Part shown: positions 1 through 8,578 of the stretch, one piece after another
Position numbering within the stretch: position 1 is the first letter of the stretch
Layout of the letters: every line of letters starts with the position of its first letter
Program-made: the position numbers and the translations under genes
Assembly: GCF_001544875.2 (NCBI RefSeq)
Contig: NZ_FCOA02000010.1
Coordinates: forward strand, 1 to 64,000
Reading direction: 5' to 3'
Origin: Caballeronia hypogeia
GTDB taxonomy: Bacteria > Pseudomonadota > Gammaproteobacteria > Burkholderiales > Burkholderiaceae
Length of the DNA: 64,000 nucleotides
The notes under the pieces: model-generated
The model's database searches: none
Seen by the model: only the letters and a program-made list of their open reading frames with translations
What the model was told of the DNA's origin: nothing

Positions 1-659
1 ACCTGCGGATCGGAGTTCTGGTTCAGCCTGAATTTTTCGATCAGCTGACGGCCGAGATGCCCGCGCGCGCCTTCGCAAAACAGCGTGTATTTCGCGTGCA
101 GCTCCATGCCGAGCTGGAAGTTTTCGGTCGGCTCGCCGTCCTTGCCGACGCCCATGTTGCCGGTCACCACGCCGCGCACCGAACCGTCTTCGGCGTACAG
201 CACTTCGGCGGCCGGAAAGCCCGGGAAAATTTCGACGCCCAGCGCTTCGGCCTGTTGACCGAGCCAGCGCGTGACGTTCGCGAGGCTGATCACATAATTG
301 CCGTGATTCTTGAAGTTATCGGGAAGCAGCCAGTTCGGCACCTGCTTCGCGTCGTTCTGGGACAGGAACAGGAAGCGGTCCTCGGTCACTTCGACATCGA
401 GCGGCGCGCCTTTTTCCTTCCAGTCGGGGATCAGTTCGGACAGGCCGCGCGGGTCCATGACCGCGCCGGAGAGGATGTGCGCACCGATTTCAGAGCCTTT
501 CTCCAGAACGCACACGCCGATCTCGACGCCTTTTTCCTCCGCCAGTTGCTTCAACCGGATAGCCGCCGACAAACCGGCAGGGCCGCCGCCGACGATGACG
601 ACGTCGTATTCCATCGATTCGCGGGGACCGTATTGCTCGATGAGGCTCGCCGGGGTCAT
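1..659 (-). CDS. Electron transfer flavoprotein-ubiquinone oxidoreductase, N-terminal part (runs off the window)
   Basis: The reverse strand encodes about 219 residues starting at an ATG at 659 and leaving the window at base 1. An FAD-binding Rossmann motif VIVGGGPAGLSAAI sits near residues 22-35, followed by GAHILSGAVMDPRGLSELIPDW, typical of the ETF-QO family. The enzyme passes electrons from reduced electron transfer flavoprotein (fed by acyl-CoA and other dehydrogenases) to membrane ubiquinone through FAD and a 4Fe-4S cluster. The cluster-binding C-terminal part lies outside the window, so only the flavin half is visible. It is divergent from the SDR gene that follows. An internal Met at residue 16 is an alternative start. 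Confidence 0.9.
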   Translation of the reverse strand, partial: MTPASLIEQYGPRESMEYDVVIVGGGPAGLSAAIRLKQLAEEKGVEIGVCVLEKGSEIGAHILSGAVMDPRGLSELIPDWKEKGAPLDVEVTEDRFLFLSQNDAKQVPNWLLPDNFKNHGNYVISLANVTRWLGQQAEALGVEIFPGFPAAEVLYAEDGSVRGVVTGNMGVGKDGEPTENFQLGMELHAKYTLFCEGARGHLGRQLIEKFRLNQNSDPQ

Positions 660-865
660 CAATGCTCCTATGTACCGTTAGAATGCCCTTTCGGGATCGC
701 GTATTGTCAGTGATGGTCATGCGGACTGCAACCGAGATACGCCGATTTAGCACGATCGTACTATTATATCCGGCGCCCGCGACATAGGTGCCGACGCTGA
801 CGGCCCGCATCGGCGCATCCCACGCGTGCGCCCGGGCTGAACCAACCATACAACAAGGAAGCAGA

Positions 866-1639
866 ATGGGCCGTTCGATCAATCTGGAAGGCAAGGTCGC
901 GCTGATCACCGGCGCGTCCAGCGGTTTGGGCAAGCGTTTCGCGCAGGTCTTGTCGCAGGCGGGCGCCAAAGTGGTGCTCGCGAGTCGCCGCACGGAGCGT
1001 CTGAAGGAACTGCGTGCGGAAATCGAGTCTTCGGGCGGCGCGGCGCACGTCGTGTCGCTCGACGTGACCGACTATCAGAGCATCAAGGCCGCGGTCGCGC
1101 ACGCCGAGACGGAAGCGGGTACCATCGACATCCTCGTCAATAATTCGGGCGTATCGACCACCCAGAAGCTCACGGAGGCCACGCCCTCGGACTTCGAATT
1201 CGTGTTCGGCACGAACGTGCGTGGCTCGTTCTTCGTCGCGCAGGAAGTCGCCAAGCGCATGATCATGCGCGGCAACGGGCCGGCGAAGCCTGCCTACCGC
1301 ATCATCAACGTGGCGTCGGTGGCGGGTCTGCGCGTGTTTCCGCAAATCGGCCTCTATGCGATGAGCAAGGCCGCCGTCGTGCAGATGACCAAGGCCATGG
1401 CGCTCGAATGGGGCCGCCACGGCATCAACGTCAACGCGATCTGCCCGGGTTATATCGACACCGAGATCAATCATCATCACTGGAAGACCGAGCAGGGGCA
1501 GAAGCTCATTTCCATGCTGCCGCGCCGCCGCGTGGGCTCGCCGAACGATCTCGACGGCCTGCTGCTGCTGCTCGCCGCCGACGAATCGCAGTTCATGAAC
1601 GGCTCGGTGATTTCCGCAGACGATGGTTTTTCACTCTGA
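866..1639 (+). CDS. SDR family NAD(P)-dependent oxidoreductase
   Basis: This is a 257-residue classical short-chain dehydrogenase. The cofactor motif TGASSGLG is at residues 15-22, NNSG near 91, the catalytic Ser in NVAS, and the YxxxK pair in YAMSK near 162-166. The C-terminal PGYIDTEIN and NGSVISADDG segments are typical of FabG-like enzymes. The start at 866 follows an AAGGAAG ribosome site; an in-frame GTG/ATG further up would add 26 unconserved residues. It is followed after 57 bases by a thioesterase on the same strand and is divergent from ETF-QO. That context suggests acyl-CoA or hydroxyacyl metabolism, but the substrate cannot be read from sequence. Confidence 0.88.
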   Translation: MGRSINLEGKVALITGASSGLGKRFAQVLSQAGAKVVLASRRTERLKELRAEIESSGGAAHVVSLDVTDYQSIKAAVAHAETEAGTIDILVNNSGVSTTQKLTEATPSDFEFVFGTNVRGSFFVAQEVAKRMIMRGNGPAKPAYRIINVASVAGLRVFPQIGLYAMSKAAVVQMTKAMALEWGRHGINVNAICPGYIDTEINHHHWKTEQGQKLISMLPRRRVGSPNDLDGLLLLLAADESQFMNGSVISADDGFSL

Positions 1640-1696
1640 CCGGCTGGCCACCACGGGCGGCCGGTTTCGTTCACACAGAAATCAGGTAACGCAGTA

Positions 1697-2134
<438 letters not shown>

Positions 2135-2145
2135 CCGTGCGCGGA

Positions 2146-2691
2146 TCAAGTGCCGAGCAGCCGCTGTAGCAGCTCGGTCGCGTTGCCCGTGTCGTATTTC
2201 CTCATCAGCCGCGAGCGGTAGATATCGACCGTGCGCGGACTGATTTCGAGCACGCGTCCAATCTGCTTGCTCGTCTTCCCTGTCACCAGTTGCGCGGCGA
2301 TTTCCCGCTCGCGCGGCGTCAGCTCGATCGCCACGCGCCGCGTCGCGCTCAAATCCTCGAAGGTCCAGACGCCCGCCGCGTGCGGCGCGGCGCGGTCGAG
2401 CGCGCGGCCCGTCACGTGGCACCAGAACAGCTCGCCATTGCTGCGCTTCATGATGCGGTCGTCGCTGTACGTGCCTTCGCGGCTGATGCGCGCGGCGATG
2501 CGTTCGCCGATGCGCGAGAACTCGTCCGGCGACGGATACAGCACCTCGAACGATTTGCCGATGAGCGCCTCGCGCGTCATGCCGAAGATCGCGCAGACCT
2601 GCTCGTTGCAGTCCTCGATGGCGCGTTCGCGCGAAAGCACGAGCCCGACGGGCGCGAGTTGAAACGCGGTTTGATAATCCAGTGCACGCAT
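2146..2691 (-). CDS. PAS domain plus LuxR-type helix-turn-helix transcriptional regulator
   Basis: This 181-residue protein carries one PAS sensory domain (about residues 5-118, with the N-terminal [10 protein letters not shown] segment) and a C-terminal LuxR/FixJ-type DNA-binding domain (about 120-178, [22 protein letters not shown]). It has no receiver or kinase domain, so it looks like a one-component sensor-regulator. The start at 2691 (MRALDYQ) was chosen because the PAS fold begins there; an upstream in-frame ATG at 2760 would add 23 residues. It is divergent from scoAB with a 219-base gap and may control that pair. The ligand is unknown. Confidence 0.8.
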   Translation of the reverse strand: MRALDYQTAFQLAPVGLVLSRERAIEDCNEQVCAIFGMTREALIGKSFEVLYPSPDEFSRIGERIAARISREGTYSDDRIMKRSNGELFWCHVTGRALDRAAPHAAGVWTFEDLSATRRVAIELTPREREIAAQLVTGKTSKQIGRVLEISPRTVDIYRSRLMRKYDTGNATELLQRLLGT

Positions 2692-2910
2692 GTGAAATCG
2701 GGCGCGCGGCGTCTTCGTTTCGCGGCGAACAGCCGCCGGGAACCAAACGCGCGCGGGCAAAGACTTATGTATTTTTGCGTATTGTGCCGGATCGACTGGC
2801 CAAAGTACTCTTTGTCACGCCAAAAGGCCGCGCGGCGCGCTCGTGACAGCGTCTCGCCGGCGTCAATAAGCCGATTATCAGTTGGTTTCAAACATGGAAG
2901 GGACACACAG

Positions 2911-3615
2911 ATGAACAAGGTCTATCCCAGCGCGAAGGCGGCGCTCGAGGGCATCGTCAAGGACGGCCAGACGTTCGCCGTCGGCGGATTCGGGCTGTGC
3001 GGCATTCCCGAAGCGCTGATCGCCGCGCTGCGCGATTCGGGCGTCAAGGACATCACCTGCATCAGCAATAACGCGGGCGTCGATGGTTTCGGCCTGGGTC
3101 TGCTGCTCGAGACGCGCCAGATCAAGAAGATGATTTCGTCGTACGTTGGCGAAAACAAGGAGTTCGAGCGGCAATACCTCGCCGGCGAGCTGGAGCTCGA
3201 ATTCACGCCGCAGGGCACGCTCGCCGAAAAGCTGCGCGCGGGCGGCTCGGGCATTCCGGCGTTCTTCACGAACACCGGCTTCGGTACGGTGATTGCCGAC
3301 GGCAAGGAAACCCGCCAGTTCGGCGAAAACCACTACGTGCTCGAACATTCGCTCACCGCCGATGTCGGTCTCGTGAAGGCATGGAAGGCCGACAAGTCCG
3401 GCAACCTGATCTATCGCCGCACGGCGCGCAACTTCAACCCGATGTGCGCGATGGCCGGCAAGATCACCGTCGTGGAAGTGGAAGAGATCGTCGAGACCGG
3501 CGAGCTCGATCCCGACATGATCCACACGCCCGGCATCTTCGTGCAGCGCATCGTGCTGAACGCGCATCCGGAGAAACGCATCGAACAACGCATCGTCCGC
3601 GCGAAAGGAGAGTAA
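2911..3615 (+). CDS. scoA: 3-oxoacid CoA-transferase subunit A (SCOT type)
   Basis: The 234-residue protein is the alpha subunit of a family I CoA-transferase, with the glycine-rich [13 protein letters not shown] motif near residues 25-37 and the conserved [15 protein letters not shown] segment (here [17 protein letters not shown]). With ScoB it should move CoA from succinyl-CoA to acetoacetate, linking ketone-body/PHB turnover to acetyl-CoA. The ATG at 2911 follows GGAAGGGA. The stop is 2 bases from the scoB ATG, so translation is coupled. A second CoA-transferase pair (pcaIJ) lies at 22-23.6 kb. The acetoacetate assignment rests on family likeness and isolation from a catabolic operon. Confidence 0.88.
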   Translation: MNKVYPSAKAALEGIVKDGQTFAVGGFGLCGIPEALIAALRDSGVKDITCISNNAGVDGFGLGLLLETRQIKKMISSYVGENKEFERQYLAGELELEFTPQGTLAEKLRAGGSGIPAFFTNTGFGTVIADGKETRQFGENHYVLEHSLTADVGLVKAWKADKSGNLIYRRTARNFNPMCAMAGKITVVEVEEIVETGELDPDMIHTPGIFVQRIVLNAHPEKRIEQRIVRAKGE

Positions 3616-3617
3616 TC

Positions 3618-4259
3618 ATGGCTTGGACTCGTGACCAGATGGCCGCGCGCGCGGCGCAGGAACTGCAGGACGGCTTTTACGTGAACCTCGGCATCGGTTT
3701 GCCGACGCTCGTCGCCAATCACGTGCCGGAAGGCATGGAAGTGTGGCTGCAATCGGAAAACGGCCTGCTGGGCATCGGCCCGTCGCCTTATGAAGAGGAA
3801 GTCGACGCCGACCTCATCAATGCCGGCAAGCAGACGGTTACCACGCTGCCGGGTTCGTCGATCTTTTCGTCGGCGGATTCGTTCGCGATGATTCGCGGCG
3901 GCCACATCAATCTCGCCATTCTCGGCGCGATGCAGATAAGCAAGAAGGGCGACCTCGCCAACTGGATGATCCCCGGCAAGATGATCAAGGGCATGGGCGG
4001 CGCGATGGATCTCGTGGCCGGCGTGAAGAAGGTCGTCGTGCTGATGGAGCACGTCGCCAAGGGCGACCAGCACAAGATCCTCGAGGAATGCACGCTGCCG
4101 CTGACGGGCGTGGGCGTCGTGGATCGCATCATCACGGATCTCGGGGTGATCGACGTCACGGACAACGGGCTCAAGCTCGTCGAGCTGGCCGACGGCGTGA
4201 CGGTCGAGGAAATTCAGAAGAAGACCGGCGCGCCGCTCGATGTGTCGAGCGTGAAGTGA
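3618..4259 (+). CDS. scoB: 3-oxoacid CoA-transferase subunit B (SCOT type)
   Basis: The 213-residue beta subunit of a family I CoA-transferase carries [13 protein letters not shown] near residues 23-35 and the catalytic glutamate in SENGLLGIG (Glu47), which forms the CoA-thioester intermediate in this family. It starts at ATG 3618, 2 bases after scoA, behind AAAGGAGAG. A terminator hairpin follows at 4316-4354. It works as a heteromer with ScoA in the cytoplasm. Confidence 0.9.
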   Translation: MAWTRDQMAARAAQELQDGFYVNLGIGLPTLVANHVPEGMEVWLQSENGLLGIGPSPYEEEVDADLINAGKQTVTTLPGSSIFSSADSFAMIRGGHINLAILGAMQISKKGDLANWMIPGKMIKGMGGAMDLVAGVKKVVVLMEHVAKGDQHKILEECTLPLTGVGVVDRIITDLGVIDVTDNGLKLVELADGVTVEEIQKKTGAPLDVSSVK

Positions 4260-4315
4260 TTTTCATGTGACGCGAAGGCCGCTTTCCGCGGCGTTCGGCG
4301 CGAAGCATGGATCTG

Positions 4316-4354
4316 AGCGGGCGAAGCTTTTGTGGCTTCGCCCGCTTTGCTTTT
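4316..4354 (+). terminator. Intrinsic terminator after scoAB
   Basis: A 12-base stem AGCGGGCGAAGC / GCTTCGCCCGCT (4316-4327 and 4335-4346) closes a TTTTGTG loop and is followed by the T-rich tract TTGCTTTT. It sits 57 bases after the scoB stop and before the alpha/beta hydrolase gene. Confidence 0.75.
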
Positions 4355-4471
4355 GAGCGTTCGGCTGCATCTGTCCGGAGCGCCGAAGGGATCGTCCGTT
4401 CGGCCAACGCATGCTCGAACCCGCGCGATGCGCTTTACAATCGATCGGACTCTTGCCACGAGGAAAATTTC

Positions 4472-5392
4472 ATGACCGCAAACATCGTCGTCGAAGCAGT
4501 CCATTCGGATCTGAGCGAGCCGCGCCAGCGCTTCGTGCAATGCGCGAGCCCGGGCGGGCTGCATCGCGTGGCCTATACGGAGTGGGGCGATCCGGCCAAT
4601 CCGCGCGTGCTGTTGTGCGTGCATGGCCTGACGCGCACGGGCCGCGACTTCGACAAGCTGGCGCGGTCGTTCTCGCACGAGTATCGCGTGGTGTGCCCCG
4701 ACGTGGTCGGGCGCGGCTTGTCCGACTGGCTCGCCGATCCGCGCTACTACGGCGTGCCGCAATATGTCGCGGACATGGTCACGCTGATCGCGCGGCTGAA
4801 CGTCGAGATGGTGGACTGGTTCGGCACGTCGATGGGCGGGCTCATTGGCATGGCGCTTGGCGGACTGCCGAATACGCCGATCAGAAGGATGCTGCTCAAC
4901 GATGTCGGGCCGCATATCGAGCCGGTCGCGCTCAAGCGCATCGGCGACTATCTCGGCAAGCCGGCGCGCTTCGCGTCGCTCGAAGAAGGCGTGCGGCGCG
5001 CGGCGGAACTCGCCGCGAGCTTCGGCCCGCTCACCGACGAGGAATGGACGAGCATCAATACGCCGCTACTGCGTGAGCGCGATGGCGCGTGGACCTTTCA
5101 CTACGATCCGGACATCGCGGCGCCTTTCGCCTCCGTGACCGACGAGCAGAGCGCGGCCTATGAGGCTTTCCTGTGGCATTCGATCGCATCGATCAAGACG
5201 CCGGTGCTGGTCGTGCGCGGCGAAACGTCGGATCTGCTGTCCCGCGAAACGGTCGCGCAAATGGTCGAAAAAGGCCAGGCCCTGACGAGCGCCGAAGTTC
5301 CGGGCGTGGGCCACGCGCCGGCGTTTCTTGCCGAAGATCAAATCGCCATCGCCAGGGGGTTCTTTCTCGGGGACGGCGGCAGCGGGGCATAA
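4472..5392 (+). CDS. Alpha/beta fold hydrolase
   Basis: The 306-residue protein has an alpha/beta hydrolase core: oxyanion segment LLCVHGLTRTGRDFD near residues 49-63, nucleophile elbow GTSMGG (Ser near 121), an acid in the GETSDLLS loop and the catalytic His in GVGHAP near the C-terminus. No signal peptide is seen, so it is cytoplasmic. The ATG at 4472 follows GAGGAAAATTTC. It lies 68 bases before ridA on the same strand. Esterase, lactonase or haloperoxidase-like chemistry cannot be told apart from the sequence. Confidence 0.82.
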   Translation: MTANIVVEAVHSDLSEPRQRFVQCASPGGLHRVAYTEWGDPANPRVLLCVHGLTRTGRDFDKLARSFSHEYRVVCPDVVGRGLSDWLADPRYYGVPQYVADMVTLIARLNVEMVDWFGTSMGGLIGMALGGLPNTPIRRMLLNDVGPHIEPVALKRIGDYLGKPARFASLEEGVRRAAELAASFGPLTDEEWTSINTPLLRERDGAWTFHYDPDIAAPFASVTDEQSAAYEAFLWHSIASIKTPVLVVRGETSDLLSRETVAQMVEKGQALTSAEVPGVGHAPAFLAEDQIAIARGFFLGDGGSGA

Positions 5393-5460
5393 TATTGGAC
5401 TGAGTTAAGCGTTTATCGCCTGCGTCTGCGTTTTCATCATTCACCGATCAGGAACCCACA

Positions 5461-5814
5461 ATGGCAGTCATTCGTCATCACGTCGGCCCGCGTCTTTCCG
5501 AAACCGCGATCCACAACGGCACGGTGTATCTCGCCGGCCAGATCGCCGAGGACACGGATCAGGACATCACGGGTCAGATGCGCGAAGTGCTCGGCCACGT
5601 CGACCGCCTGCTCGAAGAAGCGAACAGCGACAAGACGCACCTGCTGTCCGTGCAGATCTATATCTCCGACATGGTGCATTTCTCCGGCATGAACGCGGTA
5701 TGGGATTCGTGGGTCGCGGAAGGCCACACGCCGCCGCGCGCAACCGTCGAGGCGAAGCTCGCCAATCCGGCGTGCCTCGTGGAAGTCGTGGTCATCGCGG
5801 CTCAGCGCGGCTAA
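5461..5814 (+). CDS. RidA family (YjgF/YER057c) enamine/imine deaminase-like protein
   Basis: The protein has 117 residues, standard for the trimeric RidA family. PPRATVEA near residues 96-103 contains the conserved Arg that binds the substrate carboxylate in active family members, and AGQIAED is the usual glycine turn. RidA proteins hydrolyse reactive enamines/imines made by PLP enzymes; subfamily members have other, unknown substrates. The start at 5461 follows AGGAACCCACA. It precedes relA by 43 bases. Confidence 0.85.
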   Translation: MAVIRHHVGPRLSETAIHNGTVYLAGQIAEDTDQDITGQMREVLGHVDRLLEEANSDKTHLLSVQIYISDMVHFSGMNAVWDSWVAEGHTPPRATVEAKLANPACLVEVVVIAAQRG

Positions 5815-5857
5815 TACACCGCCTGGTCGAGTTCAGAACGAAGCTGGCATCGTCCGC

Positions 5858-8077
5858 ATGACCGAAACCGCCGTTCCCGCACAAACGTTGCCCGAGCCGT
5901 CCATCGACGACGCGCTCGCGTTCGTGCGCGAGCACGCGAAGGACGCGCGCGTCTCTACGGGCGAGCTGCTCACGGATCATGCTGTGGGCACCGCGCGCAT
6001 CATGCAGACGCTCAACGTCGACTCGCACGCGATCGCGGCGGCGGCGCTGTTCGCGCTGGCGCCGCATCTGGACGATCCGGAGAAAGTAATCACCGAGCGC
6101 TTCGGGCCGGAAGTGCAGCGCCTCGTCAGCGACGTGCGCAAGCTGCTGCGGCTCGGTTCGGTGAGTTCGCGCGCGACGCTCGCGGAGTTCCCCGATACGC
6201 GCGATGCGCAGGCCGCCCGCCGCGCGCAGGTCGAGGCCTTGCGCAAGATGCTGCTCGCGTTCGCGCAGGACATCCGTGTCGTGCTTATCCGACTTGCATC
6301 GCGCGTGCAGACTTTGCGTTATCACGCGGCCCACAAGATCGACCCGTCGCCGGACGTGCCGCGCGAGACGCTCGAAATCTACGCGCCGCTCGCCAATCGG
6401 CTCGGCATCTGGCAACTGAAGTGGGAACTGGAAGACCTGTCGTTCCGCTTCGAGGACCCGGTCACCTACAAGCGCATAGCCAAGCTGCTCGACGAAAAGC
6501 GCGTCGAGCGCGAATCCTATGTCACCGATGCGATCGCGCGGCTGCAAAAGGAGCTCGACACCGCGCACATCAAGGCCGACGTGAGCGGGCGGCCGAAGCA
6601 CATCTACAGCATCTGGAAGAAGATGCGCGGCAAGCATCTCGACTTCTCGGAACTGAACGACGTGCGCGCGTTCCGCGTGATCGTGGGCGACATCAAGGAT
6701 TGCTACACCGTGCTCGGCATCGTGCACAACCTGTGGCAGCCGGTGCCTCGTGAGTTCGACGACTACATCTCGCGACCCAAGCCCAACGGCTACAAGTCGC
6801 TGCACACGGTCGTGATCGGCGACGACGGGCGAGCGTTCGAAGTGCAGATCCGCACTTACGAGATGCATCAGTTCGCCGAATACGGCGTGGCCGCGCACTG
6901 GCGCTACAAGGAAGCGGGCGCGCGCGGCTACGCGGGCCAGGTGACGGCGAGCGAAAAATACGACGAGAAGATCGCGTGGCTGCGCCAGTTGCTCGCCTGG
7001 AAGGACGAGGTCGAAGGCGATCAGCCTGGTTGGCAGCACTTGCGCGACGCGACCCTCGACGATGACCACATTTACGTGCTCACGCCGCAGGCGCGTGTGA
7101 TCGCGTTGCCGCAAGGCGCGACCGCGGTGGATTTCGCGTATCACCTCCACAGCGAACTCGGACATCGCTGCCGCGGCGCGCGCGTCGACGGCGCGATGGT
7201 CCCGCTCAACACGCCGCTGCAGAACGGGCAGACGGTGGAGATCGTCGCGGTTAAGGAGGGCGGGCCGTCGCGCGACTGGCTCAATCCGCAACTCGGCTAT
7301 CTGCACAGCGCGCGGGCGCGGCAAAAGGTGCGCTCGTGGTTCCTCGCGGCGGATGCGGCGGAGAATATCGCGTCCGGCCGGACGCTCGTCGAAAAGACCT
7401 TGCAGCGCGAAGGCAAGACTTCGGTCAGCCTCGATCAACTCGCGACGAAGCTCGGCTTCAAGACGCCCGAGGATCTGTACGCGGTCGTCGCGAAGGAAGA
7501 GTTCAGCCTGCGCAATATCGAGCAGGCGCTGTCCGACGCGCCGCCGCCCGAGCCCGAGCCGGAAGCGCCCGAGCAGTTCGAGAAGCGCAGCAGCGGGCAA
7601 AGCGTCGCGCATGGCGCATCGACGGGCGTGCTCGTGGTCGGCGTGGACGCGCTCCTCACGCAGCTCGCGCGCTGCTGCCGTCCCGCGCCGCCGGATCAGA
7701 TCGCGGGCTTCGTCACGCGCGGCAAGGGCATGTCGGTGCACCGCACGGATTGCGCGACCTTCCAGCGTATGGCTCAGCGCGCGCCCGAGCGCGTGCTGCA
7801 TACGACCTGGTCCGCCGAGGTGATGAACGGCCGCGGATCGTCCGTGTATCCGGTGGATCTTTCCGTGGAATCGGCGGATCGGCAGGGTTTGCTGCGCGAT
7901 ATCTCCGAAGTGTTCGCGCGCGAAAAAATCAACGTGATCGGCGTGAAGAGCCAGAGCCGCAGGAACATCGCATACATGCAGTTCACGGTTGAGGTGTCGA
8001 ACGCGGCGCAGATTCAGCGCGCCTGCTCGTTGCTCGGCGAAGTGCAGGGCGTGATCCGCGCGTCGCGGCGCGCCTGA
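5858..8077 (+). CDS. relA: GTP pyrophosphokinase RelA (synthetase-type, hydrolase site lost)
   Basis: This 739-residue long RSH protein makes (p)ppGpp on starved ribosomes. In the N-terminal HD region the family HD pair is replaced (ALFALAPHL at residues 64-71), so the hydrolase should be dead. The synthetase domain (about 220-350) has the acidic EFDD motif at residues 299-302, which marks monofunctional RelA, against RxKD in bifunctional enzymes. A TGS domain follows (about 405-465, ALPQGATAVDFAYHLHSELGH), then a zinc-finger-like CCRPAPPD segment and an ACT domain at the end. It is preceded by ridA and followed by tRNA-Val and thrS, a translation-related block. Confidence 0.93.
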   Translation: MTETAVPAQTLPEPSIDDALAFVREHAKDARVSTGELLTDHAVGTARIMQTLNVDSHAIAAAALFALAPHLDDPEKVITERFGPEVQRLVSDVRKLLRLGSVSSRATLAEFPDTRDAQAARRAQVEALRKMLLAFAQDIRVVLIRLASRVQTLRYHAAHKIDPSPDVPRETLEIYAPLANRLGIWQLKWELEDLSFRFEDPVTYKRIAKLLDEKRVERESYVTDAIARLQKELDTAHIKADVSGRPKHIYSIWKKMRGKHLDFSELNDVRAFRVIVGDIKDCYTVLGIVHNLWQPVPREFDDYISRPKPNGYKSLHTVVIGDDGRAFEVQIRTYEMHQFAEYGVAAHWRYKEAGARGYAGQVTASEKYDEKIAWLRQLLAWKDEVEGDQPGWQHLRDATLDDDHIYVLTPQARVIALPQGATAVDFAYHLHSELGHRCRGARVDGAMVPLNTPLQNGQTVEIVAVKEGGPSRDWLNPQLGYLHSARARQKVRSWFLAADAAENIASGRTLVEKTLQREGKTSVSLDQLATKLGFKTPEDLYAVVAKEEFSLRNIEQALSDAPPPEPEPEAPEQFEKRSSGQSVAHGASTGVLVVGVDALLTQLARCCRPAPPDQIAGFVTRGKGMSVHRTDCATFQRMAQRAPERVLHTTWSAEVMNGRGSSVYPVDLSVESADRQGLLRDISEVFAREKINVIGVKSQSRRNIAYMQFTVEVSNAAQIQRACSLLGEVQGVIRASRRA

Positions 8078-8165
8078 TTCACGCTTAAATGCTTGATGTT
8101 GCAGCGCATTTCGCTCGCAGATGGCCGGAACGGCGAATATTTATGAATATTGTGAAGATAAGTAC

Positions 8166-8194
8166 TTGCCAAGATTCGAAACGCTCCATATAAT
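8166..8194 (+). promoter_or_regulatory. Sigma-70 promoter of tRNA-Val
   Basis: TTGCCA (8166-8171) and a perfect TATAAT (8189-8194) are separated by 17 bases. Transcription would start near 8201, a few bases before the tRNA at 8207. Confidence 0.8.
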
Positions 8195-8206
8195 CTCACT
8201 TCTTTC

Positions 8207-8283
8207 AGGCTCGTAGCTCAGCTGGTTAGAGCACCACCTTGACATGGTGGGGGTCGTTGGTTCGAGTCCAATCGAGCCTACCA
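8207..8283 (+). tRNA. tRNA-Val(GAC)
   Basis: The 77-base cloverleaf includes an encoded CCA. The acceptor stem is AGGCTCG/CGAGCCT, the D arm GCTC/GAGC, the anticodon stem CCACC/GGTGG with loop TTGACAT (anticodon GAC at 8241-8243), and the T arm GTTGG-TTCGAGT-CCAAT. It lies between relA and thrS behind a consensus promoter. Confidence 0.98.
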
Positions 8284-8462
8284 ACGAAAACGAAATTCAG
8301 TGGACTTTGGTTCGCGGGGTTTCAGACCGCAAGAAGCGCTCAGCGCAAAAGGCGAAAAGAACATGGCACGTCGAACGTTGACCGAAACAACTTCGGAGCG
8401 ACGCTAGTCGAGGACCATATTCGCCTTCTGCCAAATTGTTTCGCGGTATGTGTGAAAAGTGA

Positions 8463-8497
8463 ATGCGGCCCCTCGATAGCGGGGCCGCATTTTTTTT
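8463..8497 (+). terminator. Intrinsic terminator between tRNA-Val and thrS
   Basis: A perfect 10-base stem ATGCGGCCCC / GGGGCCGCAT (8463-8472, 8481-8490) closes the loop TCGATAGC and runs into seven T residues. It ends the tRNA-Val transcript 180 bases downstream. Readthrough or a separate promoter would be needed for thrS, so an attenuator role is possible. The 295 bases from 8284 to 8578 hold no other gene that I can see. Confidence 0.88.
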
Positions 8498-8578
8498 GCC
8501 TTGCGATTTTCGAAACGAAATCGCGCGGCAATGCTTAATCGAAATCGCTCGGCGTGCGCCGGCGTCTTGGAGAACGAT

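Noticed and set aside
57..713. 218-codon plus-strand frame at the window start
   Set aside because: The reverse strand encodes ETF-QO with clear FAD motifs.
5792..7801. 669-codon minus-strand frame over relA
   Set aside because: Antisense to relA with no recognisable motifs.
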